DNA from: Lachnospiraceae bacterium | GTDB lineage: Bacteria; Bacillota; Clostridia; Lachnospirales; Lachnospiraceae | Direction: 5' to 3' | Length of the DNA stretch: 64,000 bases | Assembly (NCBI GenBank): GCA_031272985.1 | Contig: JAISSU010000029.1 | Coordinates: 248,001-312,000 of the forward strand | Shown here: piece after piece, positions 36,614 through 44,858 of the stretch | Position numbering within the stretch: the first letter of the stretch is position 1 | Layout of the letters: the number at the start of each line of letters is the position of its first letter | Translations under genes and position numbers: made by a program | The notes under the pieces: model-generated | The model's database searches: none | Seen by the model: the letters and a program-made list of their open reading frames with translations, nothing else | What the model was told of the DNA's origin: nothing

Positions 36614-36632
36614 TTATTCCTTATTGGAATAA
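36614..36632. promoter_or_regulatory. LysR-type operator between the regulator and MATE genes
   Basis: TTATTCC (36614-36620), five bases and GGAATAA (36626-36632) make a perfect inverted repeat of T-N11-A class, as bound by LysR proteins. It lies just upstream of the LysR start codon. Confidence 0.7.
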
Positions 36633-36650
36633 ATACTAACATAATCTGAT

Positions 36651-36678
36651 TTGCTTGTCAAAATAAGGTGGATATAAT
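36651..36678 (+). promoter_or_regulatory. Promoter of the MATE gene
   Basis: TTGCTT (36651-36656), 16-bp spacer and TATAAT (36673-36678), downstream of the LysR operator and about 34 bp before the start codon. Confidence 0.55.
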
Positions 36679-36711
36679 TAAATCAGCAGGTTTTTGGGGG
36701 TAGTTATCAGG

Positions 36712-38055
36712 ATGAGTTCGGAAAATAAAATGGGAGTAGCTCCCATACCAAAATTAGTTTTGAGTATTTCGTTGCCATTAGTGATTTCGATGATGGTGCA
36801 GTCATTGTACAACATAGTGGACAGCATTTTTGTGGCGCGACTCGGCGAGGACGCACTGACTGCCGTATCGCTTGCTTATCCTGCTCAGATATTATTAATA
36901 GCGGTGTCTGTCGGAACAGGGGTCGGTGTAAATTCACTTTTATCCCGTGAGCTTGGAAAAAAGAACTTTGAAGGTGCAAATAAGGTGGGGCTAAACGGTT
37001 TGTTTCTGGCGGTAGTCTTATCGCTGGTGTTTACGATTTTGGGATTATTTATTGTGCCTTCGTTTTATCGGATATTCACCAATGATGCCTATATTACCGG
37101 ACTCGGAATCAGTTACCTGCGAATTTGTATGTTGCTTTGCTCCGGGATTTTCCTCGGAACGATGGGAGAACGCCTTTTGCAGGCCACTGGGAAAACTTCA
37201 CTTAGTATGGTGGCGCAGACTGCCGGGGCGCTCACAAACGTTATTCTGGATCCAATCATGATTTACGGTTGGATAGGTTTCCCAAAAATGGGGGTCGCGG
37301 GTGCGGCTTTGGCTACCGTAATAGGTCAGTGGGTGGCGGCAGTTCTCGCTATTATTCTTAATATTACAAAAAACAAGGAAATCAGTTTATCATTCAAGGG
37401 ATTTAGGCCAAGTTCAAGCACGATAAAATTGATATATAAGGTCGGGGTTCCCGCGATGTGCGTTCAGGCATTGAGCAGTCTGATGGTCATTGTGATGAAT
37501 AAGGTATTGGTTGGCTTTTCAAATACAGCCGTTGCGGTCTTCGGGGTGTATTATAAGCTGCATAATTTTATATATATGCCTGTATTAGGACTGACACAAG
37601 GTTTGATTCCTATAATCGGCTATAATTATGGAGCAAAGAATGGGAAAAGGGTAATGGCAGCTTGGAAGTTTAATACTATTGTCGCCTGTGCCATATCGGC
37701 TGCGGGTATGTTAGTATTTGTTTTATTACCGTCTCAATTGATGTCCATGTTTAATCCTAGTGTCGAAATGATGAAAATGGGGATACCGGCACTTCGCATC
37801 CTCGGGCTTCCCTTTATCTTCACGGCATTTTCTGTTGGAATAGGCTATGCCTGCTCAGGGATGGGAAACGGCATAAACAGTATGGTAAGCGCACTTATCA
37901 GGCAGTTGGTAGTATTGGTTCCTTGCGTATACCTTTTGTCATACTTGTTCGGACTGGGAGGAATATGGTTCGCTTTTCTCGTAGCGGAAGTCTTAGCCGC
38001 AGTCTATGCGGGAGTGTCGTTTGTGCATGAGTGCAGGGTGAAGATTAGCTATTGA
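36712..38055 (+). CDS. MATE-family efflux transporter
   Basis: A 447-residue, twelve-helix exporter of the MATE family (cation/drug antiport), with the N- and C-half repeats visible (SLPLVISMMVQSLYNIVDSIFVARLG and later VLVGFSNTAVAVFGVYYKLH). Substrate not known. The TTG 6 codons upstream is possible, but the ATG is preferred. Divergent LysR gene suggests regulated expression. Confidence 0.92.
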   Translation: MSSENKMGVAPIPKLVLSISLPLVISMMVQSLYNIVDSIFVARLGEDALTAVSLAYPAQILLIAVSVGTGVGVNSLLSRELGKKNFEGANKVGLNGLFLAVVLSLVFTILGLFIVPSFYRIFTNDAYITGLGISYLRICMLLCSGIFLGTMGERLLQATGKTSLSMVAQTAGALTNVILDPIMIYGWIGFPKMGVAGAALATVIGQWVAAVLAIILNITKNKEISLSFKGFRPSSSTIKLIYKVGVPAMCVQALSSLMVIVMNKVLVGFSNTAVAVFGVYYKLHNFIYMPVLGLTQGLIPIIGYNYGAKNGKRVMAAWKFNTIVACAISAAGMLVFVLLPSQLMSMFNPSVEMMKMGIPALRILGLPFIFTAFSVGIGYACSGMGNGINSMVSALIRQLVVLVPCVYLLSYLFGLGGIWFAFLVAEVLAAVYAGVSFVHECRVKISY

Positions 38056-38386
38056 AAAAATCATAAAAGACATTCATGCTTTTGGTGAATTTTGCATCCG
38101 GAGACCATGTAAGATAGATGTCGCGCGTACATTCTATGTCAGAGATTCTAAGGAGTTTAAGGTCCGGATAGTCATAAAGCACATCTTTGGTGGATACCGC
38201 AATGTTCAGAGTGTTAGAGGAAACGTACTTTACCCTTTGCATAACGTTTGGGAAAGCCTCAATCTGAGGCAATATGGATTCAAGCCTTCGATATAATTCC
38301 ATACCACAAGGGCTTAATTTTACACGTTTTCCTATGCGTACAAACAATTCTACGCCTAAATCGGATTGAAAAATATTACATTTGAG
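38045..38386 (-). pseudogene. Decayed LysR-family regulator
   Basis: Reading in reverse, the frame runs QSDLGVELFVRIGKRVKLSP, the well-conserved part after the LysR HTH. An in-frame stop (TAG at 38387-38389) replaces the HTH, and the effector domain is cut: after NTLNIAVSTKDVLYDYPDL it jumps to a C-terminal-like LTWSPDAKFTKSMNVFYDFF. Only ~105 of ~300 residues remain. The frame ends 11 bp inside the MATE gene. Confidence 0.75.
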
Positions 38387-38491
38387 CTATTTAATGAAGA
38401 TACACATTGCTTTGAATTCTGGGAGAAAGCAATTGAGCACTTCCTGAATTTTCTTAAGGTAGAGAAAGTAAAATACTACATCGGGGTGTAG
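38372..38491 (+). pseudogene. C-terminal remnant of an esterase-type hydrolase
   Basis: The forward frame to the stop at 38489-38491 reads DTHCFEFWEKAIEHFLNFL, which looks like the C-terminus of an alpha/beta-hydrolase of the esterase D/tributyrin esterase kind (a GTH-x-FWD pattern with catalytic His). No start codon or upstream domain exists; it joins directly onto the LysR remnant. Probably left by a deletion. Confidence 0.45.
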
Positions 38492-38523
38492 TATACAGTG
38501 GGGCGTAAGGAACTCGGAGATTA

Positions 38524-39837
38524 TTATGGACGCTTTTGCGTACTCGAAGGTATATTCTCAATAGCATACAGCGGAAGGTTCAGCATCCAGTCCTGTTCTT
38601 TATAGTCTGACATGGAAGTTCGGATGGATAAATCGGGATGGTATTTATCCGCGAAGGCTCTTAGGCTCTTACTCTGCAAATTAACCTCGGCTTTTACTTC
38701 TATAGGAATGACGGCATTTCCGGTATCTATCAGAAAATCTATTTCCGACGTATTATTATCATTGGTCCAGTAGTATGTTTCTATGCCTGAAAGGGTCTTC
38801 AACTGCTGGAGCACGTATTGCTCGGTGAGAGCACCTTTGAATTCGGTAAATAGCGCATTGCCGTCTAGCAAGACATCCTGACGCAACCTGGTCATGCAGG
38901 ACAGCAGCCCGACATCTACGATAAACAGTTTAAAGGCTTTTAGATCTTCATAAGATTTAAGTGGCAATCCCGGGGCATTGACACGATGCACTTTATGGAC
39001 CAGGCCACAATCTGACAGCCACATCAAGGCGATTTCATAGTCTTTAGCGCGCGCCCCCTCCTTTATTATTCCGTAAATGAATTTTTTGTTTTCCCGAGCC
39101 AACTGAGAAGGTAAACTGTTCCATAGCATACGGATGCGAGATACGGCTTCAATGGGAGCATGTTTTGAAAAATCCTGTTCATAAGATTCAAGGATACGCT
39201 GCTGAATTTCACGAACTTCTCCGAAATTGCGCTCTTCTGAAAAGGAGAGTACTGCCTCGGGCATACCGCCGACGAAATAATAGTGCTTTAGAAGGTCAAT
39301 AAACTCCCGTTTATAAGTGGTAATCATGTCATAATTGCCATCGTTTAATAGAGCGACATACTGCTCTTTCCCTAAAGCTAACAGGAACTCAGAAAAAGAT
39401 AATGGGAACAGGTCTAAGAATTCCACCTTGCCAACGGGGAAGGAAGTCCCATGATGAAGCGCTACTCCAAGAAGTGACCCCGCGCATACAATTTTGTATT
39501 CGGGAGCATTTTCATTGAAGTATTTAAGAGATGCTAAAGCTGCAGGTATTTCCCGGACTTCATCAAAGATAATAAGCGTGGTCTCCGAGTTTATTTTATG
39601 ACCTGCGAAAAGCTCTAAGCCTGTAATTAAGCGCGTAATATTTAGGTCTGCGGAGAACAGGTCCTCCATAAGGCTGTTTTTCTCCATATTAATATAGATG
39701 GTTTCGTCAAAAGCGATTCGCCCAAATTCCTTCATGAGCCAAGTCTTACCAACCTGACGTGCACCTCTTATAATCAGTGGTTTGCGCTTATTATTGTCTT
39801 TCCATTTTAACAGTGCTTCCATAGCAGTACGATACAT
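38524..39837 (-). CDS. AAA-type ATPase with DUF4143 domain
   Basis: A 437-residue protein: Walker A GARQVGKT (25-32), Walker B IIFDEV, then a DUF4143 domain whose end has the nuclease-like pattern EIDFLIDTGNAVIPIEVKA. The family is widespread in bacteria and archaea and is often encoded alone. Its function is not well defined; defence or mobile-element roles have been suggested. Start at 39837 follows GAGGTGA; the frame is open upstream through the tandem repeat. No partner gene. Confidence 0.88.
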   Translation of the reverse strand: MYRTAMEALLKWKDNNKRKPLIIRGARQVGKTWLMKEFGRIAFDETIYINMEKNSLMEDLFSADLNITRLITGLELFAGHKINSETTLIIFDEVREIPAALASLKYFNENAPEYKIVCAGSLLGVALHHGTSFPVGKVEFLDLFPLSFSEFLLALGKEQYVALLNDGNYDMITTYKREFIDLLKHYYFVGGMPEAVLSFSEERNFGEVREIQQRILESYEQDFSKHAPIEAVSRIRMLWNSLPSQLARENKKFIYGIIKEGARAKDYEIALMWLSDCGLVHKVHRVNAPGLPLKSYEDLKAFKLFIVDVGLLSCMTRLRQDVLLDGNALFTEFKGALTEQYVLQQLKTLSGIETYYWTNDNNTSEIDFLIDTGNAVIPIEVKAEVNLQSKSLRAFADKYHPDLSIRTSMSDYKEQDWMLNLPLYAIENIPSSTQKRP

Positions 39838-39907
39838 ATTTCTCACCTCGATCCAAGCAAAGTATATCAACGAACACAAAAATATGCAACGACTTTCTGC
39901 GAAATGC

Positions 39908-40009
39908 AACACTTTTTCCATAGGACTTTTTGTGATACCATAACACTTTTTCCATAGGACTTTTTGTAATATTGCAACACTTTTTCCGCAGGACTTTTTG
40001 AAAGATGTT
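39908..40009. repeat. Three 34-bp tandem repeats upstream of the AAA/DUF4143 gene
   Basis: Units at 39908-39941, 39942-39975 and 39976-40009 share AACACTTTTTCC and GGACTTTTTG; unit 3 differs in the middle. A degenerate half unit precedes the first (about 39888-39907). Directly upstream of the reverse-strand ATPase start and next to the riboswitch region. Confidence 0.9.
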
Positions 40010-40107
40010 CAATTGACGATTTTTGTTTGACTTAGCCTTTACATTATGTTTCAATAACGTAGACGGCTACGCAGATTCTGTATCTGCTCTGCCGCTTATT
40101 GATACAG

Positions 40108-40297
40108 CTTTATGGTTCGAGATAATTAAAGTCTCGCTAAGAGGGAACACGGTGAAATACCGTGACAGCTCACACTACTGTGAGGTCGGACGAAGTTTTT
40201 ACGCCGTACGGACGTGTACGACAGCCACTGTCAATGATATATGATGGGAAGGTGAAAATTTTCGGATGATGACCGAGTCAGGAGACCTGCCATATTA
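40108..40297 (+). promoter_or_regulatory. Cobalamin (adenosylcobalamin) riboswitch
   Basis: Conserved core is recognisable: GAGGGAACACGGTGAAAT, ACAGCTCACACTACTGTGA, AGCCACTGT, and AGTCAGGAGACCTGCC (40276-40291). TATGG (40111-40115) pairs with CCATA (40290-40294) as closing stem. No T-run terminator follows before the gene at 40338, so control of translation is more likely than attenuation. It links the next two genes to vitamin B12. Confidence 0.9.
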
Positions 40298-40337
40298 GTT
40301 GCTTGCAAATTTACTTTCGGTGAGGAGAGAAATTAAG

Positions 40338-40835
40338 ATGAAAAAAGAAAAGACATTCTTTAAGTTTGGACTGTTGTTATGTGTGCTTGCAGTGGTGATT
40401 TTTGCCGTAGCCTGCGGGAATAAGGATAACACACAGACCGATCAAAGCGGCGAGTCAGCCGCAGTATCAGAAAATGTAAAACCGGAATCAAATGTGGATG
40501 TTGAAGTAAATGGAGCCACAGGCACAGTGATTGATGTCGGTGTGGGCGAAAAGTCCTTTCAATTCGAAGTAACATTGGATGATAAGACAGAAAAGTTCAC
40601 TGTACATACCGATGAAACGACCGTAGGAGATGCGCTTCTTGGGGCAGGACTTATCACCGGAGAGGAAAGTGATTTAGGGCTTTTTGTGACATCGGTTAAT
40701 GGTATTACTCTTGATTATGACAAGGACGGGAAGTTCTGGGGATTTTTCATAGACGGTGAGATGGCGATGACAGGAGTGGATGCCACTGATATCGATGAAA
40801 ATTCGATATATGCTTTTGTGGCGACCGAAGGCTAA
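40338..40835 (+). CDS. B12-regulated DUF4430 lipoprotein
   Basis: A 165-residue lipoprotein with lipobox VACG (Cys26), a Ser/Glu-rich linker and a DUF4430 domain (TVHTDETTVGDALLGAGL; GKFWGFFIDGEMAMTGVD). DUF4430 resembles part of cobalamin-carrier proteins (transcobalamin/intrinsic factor) and is often next to B12 riboswitches. It may capture cobalamin or a precursor at the cell surface. Start has GAGGAGA upstream. Next gene begins one base after its stop. Confidence 0.88.
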   Translation: MKKEKTFFKFGLLLCVLAVVIFAVACGNKDNTQTDQSGESAAVSENVKPESNVDVEVNGATGTVIDVGVGEKSFQFEVTLDDKTEKFTVHTDETTVGDALLGAGLITGEESDLGLFVTSVNGITLDYDKDGKFWGFFIDGEMAMTGVDATDIDENSIYAFVATEG

Positions 40836-40836
40836 T

Positions 40837-41343
40837 ATGCAGAAGCGTCTGACTACCAGAGAGATAGTGACATTTGCGCTGCTGGGCGCTTTGATGTATT
40901 GCGGTTTTTTATTGATGCAATGGATTCCCAATGTGCATCCTGTGGCCATGCTGGTCATGGTTTACACTGTAATCTATAGAAAAAAGGCGCTTTACCCTAT
41001 TTATGTATATGTGTTTCTGTGTTTGATTATCTCAGGTTTTGCGCTTTCAATGCTGCCCTATCTTTATATATGGACTATTCTGTGGGGAATCGTGATGCTG
41101 CTGCCGCGAAATTTGCCCGCTAAATTTGCGGTTCCTATGTATATGATAGTCTGTGCTCTTTTCGGACTGGCTTTTGGCACACTCTATGCGCCGATGCAGG
41201 CATTGATGTTTCATTACACATGGAAGGGAATGTTGGCGTGGATAGCTGCGGGCTTTTCGTTTGATGTTATACATGCCATAGGGAATTTCGCGGCGGGGAG
41301 TCTGGTGATACCTATCTCAAATTTATTGCAGAGGTACAGTTGA
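40837..41343 (+). CDS. ECF transporter S component, probably for cobalamin
   Basis: A 168-residue protein with about five to six hydrophobic helices and the ECF S-component N-terminus LTTREIVTFALLGALMY. It follows a B12 riboswitch and a DUF4430 lipoprotein, so a corrinoid is the likely cargo. EcfA and EcfT are not encoded here; it would use the shared energising module encoded elsewhere. Translationally coupled with the gene before it. Confidence 0.82.
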   Translation: MQKRLTTREIVTFALLGALMYCGFLLMQWIPNVHPVAMLVMVYTVIYRKKALYPIYVYVFLCLIISGFALSMLPYLYIWTILWGIVMLLPRNLPAKFAVPMYMIVCALFGLAFGTLYAPMQALMFHYTWKGMLAWIAAGFSFDVIHAIGNFAAGSLVIPISNLLQRYS

Positions 41344-41438
41344 TTAGAAGAATTTTGATAAATATGTTAATATAGTCTCGTTATCTTTAGAATCATGAGT
41401 AAATGACGCTTTTTTCTTTTCGAAATCGGGGTAATCAA

Positions 41439-42635
41439 ATGAACGGTTTTTTTGATCGCATTAAATCGGGAGTTAAAGATTTTAGAATTGATATGAACAA
41501 TTTCTCGGCATTTCTTACCGCAATAGTATTCGGAGTCACGGGTGCTTTTGTTTTGTATGTGACCGTTGCCGAATCGGCGGGGCTTTCGACCGAGCAAATG
41601 GTTTCGTGGGTTATGACAGGTTCCGCAGGGGGGGCTATTGCGACGATTATTCTGGGGCTCTACTTTAAACAGCCTATAGTTATCCTTCCGTCTTTGCCTG
41701 CGCTTATTGTTATGGGAACTATGTTTGCTTCGTTTTCTTTGTCCGAGATGGTCTTTGGATATTTGGTGGCTTCGGTATGCGTGTTTATCCTCGGATATTT
41801 CAAGATTATCGGAAAAATCGGTAAGGTGCTCCCTGTTCCGATAATTATGGCGATGATTGCCGGTGTTTTTATGTCATATGGGGTTAAAATGGTCAATGGA
41901 GTACTAAATCAGCCTTTAGTCGGTTTGTTGATTATAGCCTCTTATCTTATAACATCTGCGGTAACTAAAAAAGTCCCTCCTCTATTAAGTGCGCTCGTAG
42001 TCGGGGCGATTGCGACAATCATATTCAGCCCGATAAAAATAGATGCGGCAGTTTTCGGGCTCTATCCGCCTTTGTTTATCACTCCGAAATTCAATCCGGA
42101 TGTATTACTATCGGTTTCGTTCCCCCTCGTTCTTCTCGTCGTGGCGGATACCTTGAAAGGTTTCGGAGTTCTAAGCACGAATGATTATGATGTGCCGCTT
42201 AATACGAATTCAAAAGTGGCGGGCATTGTATCTTTGATAACAGCCTTTTCATTGAATCATGCTGTCAGTATGGCAGGTCCGGTAACTGCAATCGTAGCAG
42301 GGACAAGCGCCGGAAACAAAGAGCGAAGATATGTTTCATCTGTGTTGACAGGATTCGGAATGTTAGTTGCCGGATTATTAGCCGGATATATACTTCCATT
42401 GGTATCCGCATTACCTGGAGATATTATTGCGGTCATAACAGGTCTGGCGATGCTCGGACTCTTTACGAGTTCTCTTGAAATGGCTTTTGGTACAGGAAAA
42501 TTCTTAAAAGGCGCGTTTGCATCTTTCATAGTCGGACTATCAGGTTTGGAACTTTTTGGCATAGGAGCTCCCGTTTGGGCTATCGTTGCGGGAGTAATTG
42601 TTTCGCTAATGACTGAGAGGGCGGATTTTAAATGA
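41439..42635 (+). CDS. BenE-family benzoate/proton symporter-like permease
   Basis: A 398-residue polytopic membrane protein of the BenE family (NCS2/UraA fold), which imports benzoate or related aromatic acids with protons. Conserved parts include QPIVILPSLPALIVMG, PVPIIMAMIAGVF and AFSLNHAVSMAGPVTAIVAG. I chose the ATG at 41439 with CGGGG before it. It is convergent with a LysR gene 12 bp away. The downstream tannase-like gene gives an aromatic-acid context. Confidence 0.88.
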   Translation: MNGFFDRIKSGVKDFRIDMNNFSAFLTAIVFGVTGAFVLYVTVAESAGLSTEQMVSWVMTGSAGGAIATIILGLYFKQPIVILPSLPALIVMGTMFASFSLSEMVFGYLVASVCVFILGYFKIIGKIGKVLPVPIIMAMIAGVFMSYGVKMVNGVLNQPLVGLLIIASYLITSAVTKKVPPLLSALVVGAIATIIFSPIKIDAAVFGLYPPLFITPKFNPDVLLSVSFPLVLLVVADTLKGFGVLSTNDYDVPLNTNSKVAGIVSLITAFSLNHAVSMAGPVTAIVAGTSAGNKERRYVSSVLTGFGMLVAGLLAGYILPLVSALPGDIIAVITGLAMLGLFTSSLEMAFGTGKFLKGAFASFIVGLSGLELFGIGAPVWAIVAGVIVSLMTERADFK

Positions 42636-42647
42636 AAACTGTAACTG

Positions 42648-43577
42648 TTATTTATTCCCCGTATATCTTGCCATCAGTTTAAGGAAGATTTTCAAGTCAG
42701 GATCCGATTCCTGTTTTTTCCAGAACAGCATATAGTCAGTGGCTACATTCTTATCTTTAATACGTACGGAAGATATTTCCTGACTGTAAGTGAAAGAGAT
42801 GTTTCCGGGGACGAGAAGCATACATTTCGGTGGAGTTTCCAGACTGCCTAAGTATGGGAAAATCTCCGGCAGATGAGAGACCGTAAATGAACCTAATTCC
42901 AGCAAGTCCAAAGGGCCAGATAGTGGTTTATCCCTTATACTTAAGAAACCTAATTCGAGTGGAAGAAAATCGCCGTAAGTCTTATATTCCCGCAAGAGTT
43001 CCTCTGCGCCTATGGCGGTGCGCCCATATAGCGGGGCTTCTTTTCCTACAATAATGCGGTAAGGGCTGTGATGCAGAAGTTGCATACCTACTTGTTCTTC
43101 ATATTTTGATAGTAGATCCCGCGTCTCAACGCCCACCTGGCATACGCCTTCCAATACAGACTCAATCATGTCTCCGGGTTCGGGATAATAGAATTTATAT
43201 GGCTTATTAATATTTTCGGACGGATAGGCTTCTTCAATGGCGCCCACTATCTTACCGAACATGCCGTCGCGGGTGTATACGGAGATAAGAAAACCGGGCA
43301 TATTCTTTTGAGAGATTTTACCATTATCGACAAGCATGTTCGTAAACTCTTCTATTACCGATAATGCGCTCAATGCCCTTAAATAGAAGACATTGCCTTC
43401 ATTAGTGATATACGTTTTGTGAGTGTCTCGCACAAACAGTTTTATGCCGAGTTCATCCTCCAACGCCGCTATTTGCCTTGTAATAGTGGACGGATTAGTG
43501 TACAGAATCCCCGCCGAGCGCTTGAAAGAATGCAGAGCCGCACATGTAACAAAGTACCGCAGTTGCTGGGTGGTCAT
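42648..43577 (-). CDS. LysR-family regulator next to BenE and the ABC-tannase operon
   Basis: A 309-residue LysR protein: HTH MTTQQLRYFVTCAALHSF ... NPSTITRQIAALEDELG and an effector domain. The ATG at 43577 has AAGGGA upstream. It lies between benE (convergent) and the ABC transporter operon (divergent), with a palindrome in the divergent gap. Candidate regulator for the aromatic ester genes. Confidence 0.92.
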   Translation of the reverse strand: MTTQQLRYFVTCAALHSFKRSAGILYTNPSTITRQIAALEDELGIKLFVRDTHKTYITNEGNVFYLRALSALSVIEEFTNMLVDNGKISQKNMPGFLISVYTRDGMFGKIVGAIEEAYPSENINKPYKFYYPEPGDMIESVLEGVCQVGVETRDLLSKYEEQVGMQLLHHSPYRIIVGKEAPLYGRTAIGAEELLREYKTYGDFLPLELGFLSIRDKPLSGPLDLLELGSFTVSHLPEIFPYLGSLETPPKCMLLVPGNISFTYSQEISSVRIKDKNVATDYMLFWKKQESDPDLKIFLKLMARYTGNK

Positions 43578-43628
43578 GAGCTTTTCCCTTTTTGTTATCG
43601 TCAAAAAGTATCTATGTCTTAAGTCATT

Positions 43629-43659
43629 ATTATACGCTGAATTGCAGATATTGCAATTC
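43629..43659 (-). promoter_or_regulatory. LysR promoter with overlapping operator palindrome
   Basis: GAATTGCA (43639-43646), five bases and TGCAATTC (43652-43659) make a perfect 8-5-8 palindrome containing a T-N11-A box. On the reverse strand its TTGCAA (43651-43656) serves as -35 for a TATAAT at 43629-43634 (16-bp spacer). The regulator would thus repress its own promoter and also act on the divergent operon. Confidence 0.7.
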
Positions 43660-43749
43660 CAATTTCATCGGCGTTCAAGCTAAAATAAATTAAATAAACG
43701 GAAGCGTTGGATCTATAGTGTAGAATTAAAGGATAAACAGGAGGACGAT

Positions 43750-44838
43750 ATGAAAAAACTAATAGCTGTTGTGCTGATAATGGCAATGTCGGCGACGCTG
43801 TTTGCGGCTTGTAAAAGCGCTGATCAGACAGGTGCATCGTCAGGGGAGACTTCTACCGATGCAGCACAGGAAACTGATGAAGGTTCACAGGCGCAAGACT
43901 CAGATGAGATTAAGCCCGGCGAGACGGGATATGATCTGAATGGAAAGTCAGTGGGTTTTGGATGCCCCATGCTGTCAGTGGAATTTTTCGCTAGTATGTC
44001 AACGGAATTTGAACATTTCTTTACGTCACGCGGGGCTAAGTATACGGCTCTGTCAGCTGACGGAAACCCTGCCACTCAGGTTGAGAACATTGAAAACTTT
44101 GTCAGCATGGGAACTGACATATTAATACTATTCCTTGTTGATGAATCTGCGGCAACCGATGCAATGATAAAAGCACGTGAAGCCGGAGTGTATGTCGTGG
44201 TTGTGGCAAATATCATGAAAGATCCTAATTCTTATGATACTTGTATTACTGTTGATCAATATGAATCCGGCGAAGTAGGAGCAAAGGAATGTGCCGCTTG
44301 GGTAGATGCCACATTCCCCGACGCGGAAGCCGGAACTATTGATGTTATATTGCTATATACCACTTCGGAATCGGGATTGTTGGTACGTGTGGAGGCAATG
44401 AAGACGTTAGCTGAGCTTACCGATAAAGTAAAACTCTATGAGTACGATTTGGGAGCAGAGACTTCTCAGGATGGCGCCATGGAATACGCGGAGCAGGCTC
44501 TGATGGAGCACCCGGATGCGAAGCTGATTTTCTGTTATGGCTCGGTCATGGCTTTGGCGGCGGACGAAGTGGCGATGAAACAGGTGACAGATAAAGACCA
44601 CTTTGCGATTATAGGTATTGACTCTATAGACGTCGTTCTTGATCGTATTGGAAAATCCACAACAAATGAAAGCCTGATTCGTAAATCCATTAAACTCGGA
44701 GTGGGCACACCTTATACCACATTTGAAATTGTAACCGGAGAATGGGCAGGGGAATTACAGGATGGTGTTTTCCACGAGGAATGCATAGTTATTGACCCAT
44801 CGAATTACGAAGAATACTATTCTGCACAATTTGACTGA
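43750..44838 (+). CDS. CUT2-type (ribose/galactose) ABC transporter substrate-binding lipoprotein
   Basis: A 362-residue lipoprotein with lipobox FAAC (Cys21) and a periplasmic-binding-protein type-I fold as in RbsB/MglB. Typical GFGCPMLSVEFFASM start, hydrophilic linker. Cargo likely a pentose, hexose or sugar derivative. First gene of an operon with ATPase, permease and tannase-like gene. Confidence 0.9.
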   Translation: MKKLIAVVLIMAMSATLFAACKSADQTGASSGETSTDAAQETDEGSQAQDSDEIKPGETGYDLNGKSVGFGCPMLSVEFFASMSTEFEHFFTSRGAKYTALSADGNPATQVENIENFVSMGTDILILFLVDESAATDAMIKAREAGVYVVVVANIMKDPNSYDTCITVDQYESGEVGAKECAAWVDATFPDAEAGTIDVILLYTTSESGLLVRVEAMKTLAELTDKVKLYEYDLGAETSQDGAMEYAEQALMEHPDAKLIFCYGSVMALAADEVAMKQVTDKDHFAIIGIDSIDVVLDRIGKSTTNESLIRKSIKLGVGTPYTTFEIVTGEWAGELQDGVFHEECIVIDPSNYEEYYSAQFD

Positions 44839-44858
44839 TAATAAGAGGTTGATCTTAA

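Noticed and set aside
39908-40009. Possible CRISPR array or coding repeat
   Set aside because: Units are directly abutting with no spacers, and the reverse-strand extension upstream of the ATPase lacks a ribosome site and conserved sequence.
40023-40244. Small forward ORF in the riboswitch region
   Set aside because: The sequence is the cobalamin riboswitch; no ribosome site precedes the ORF.
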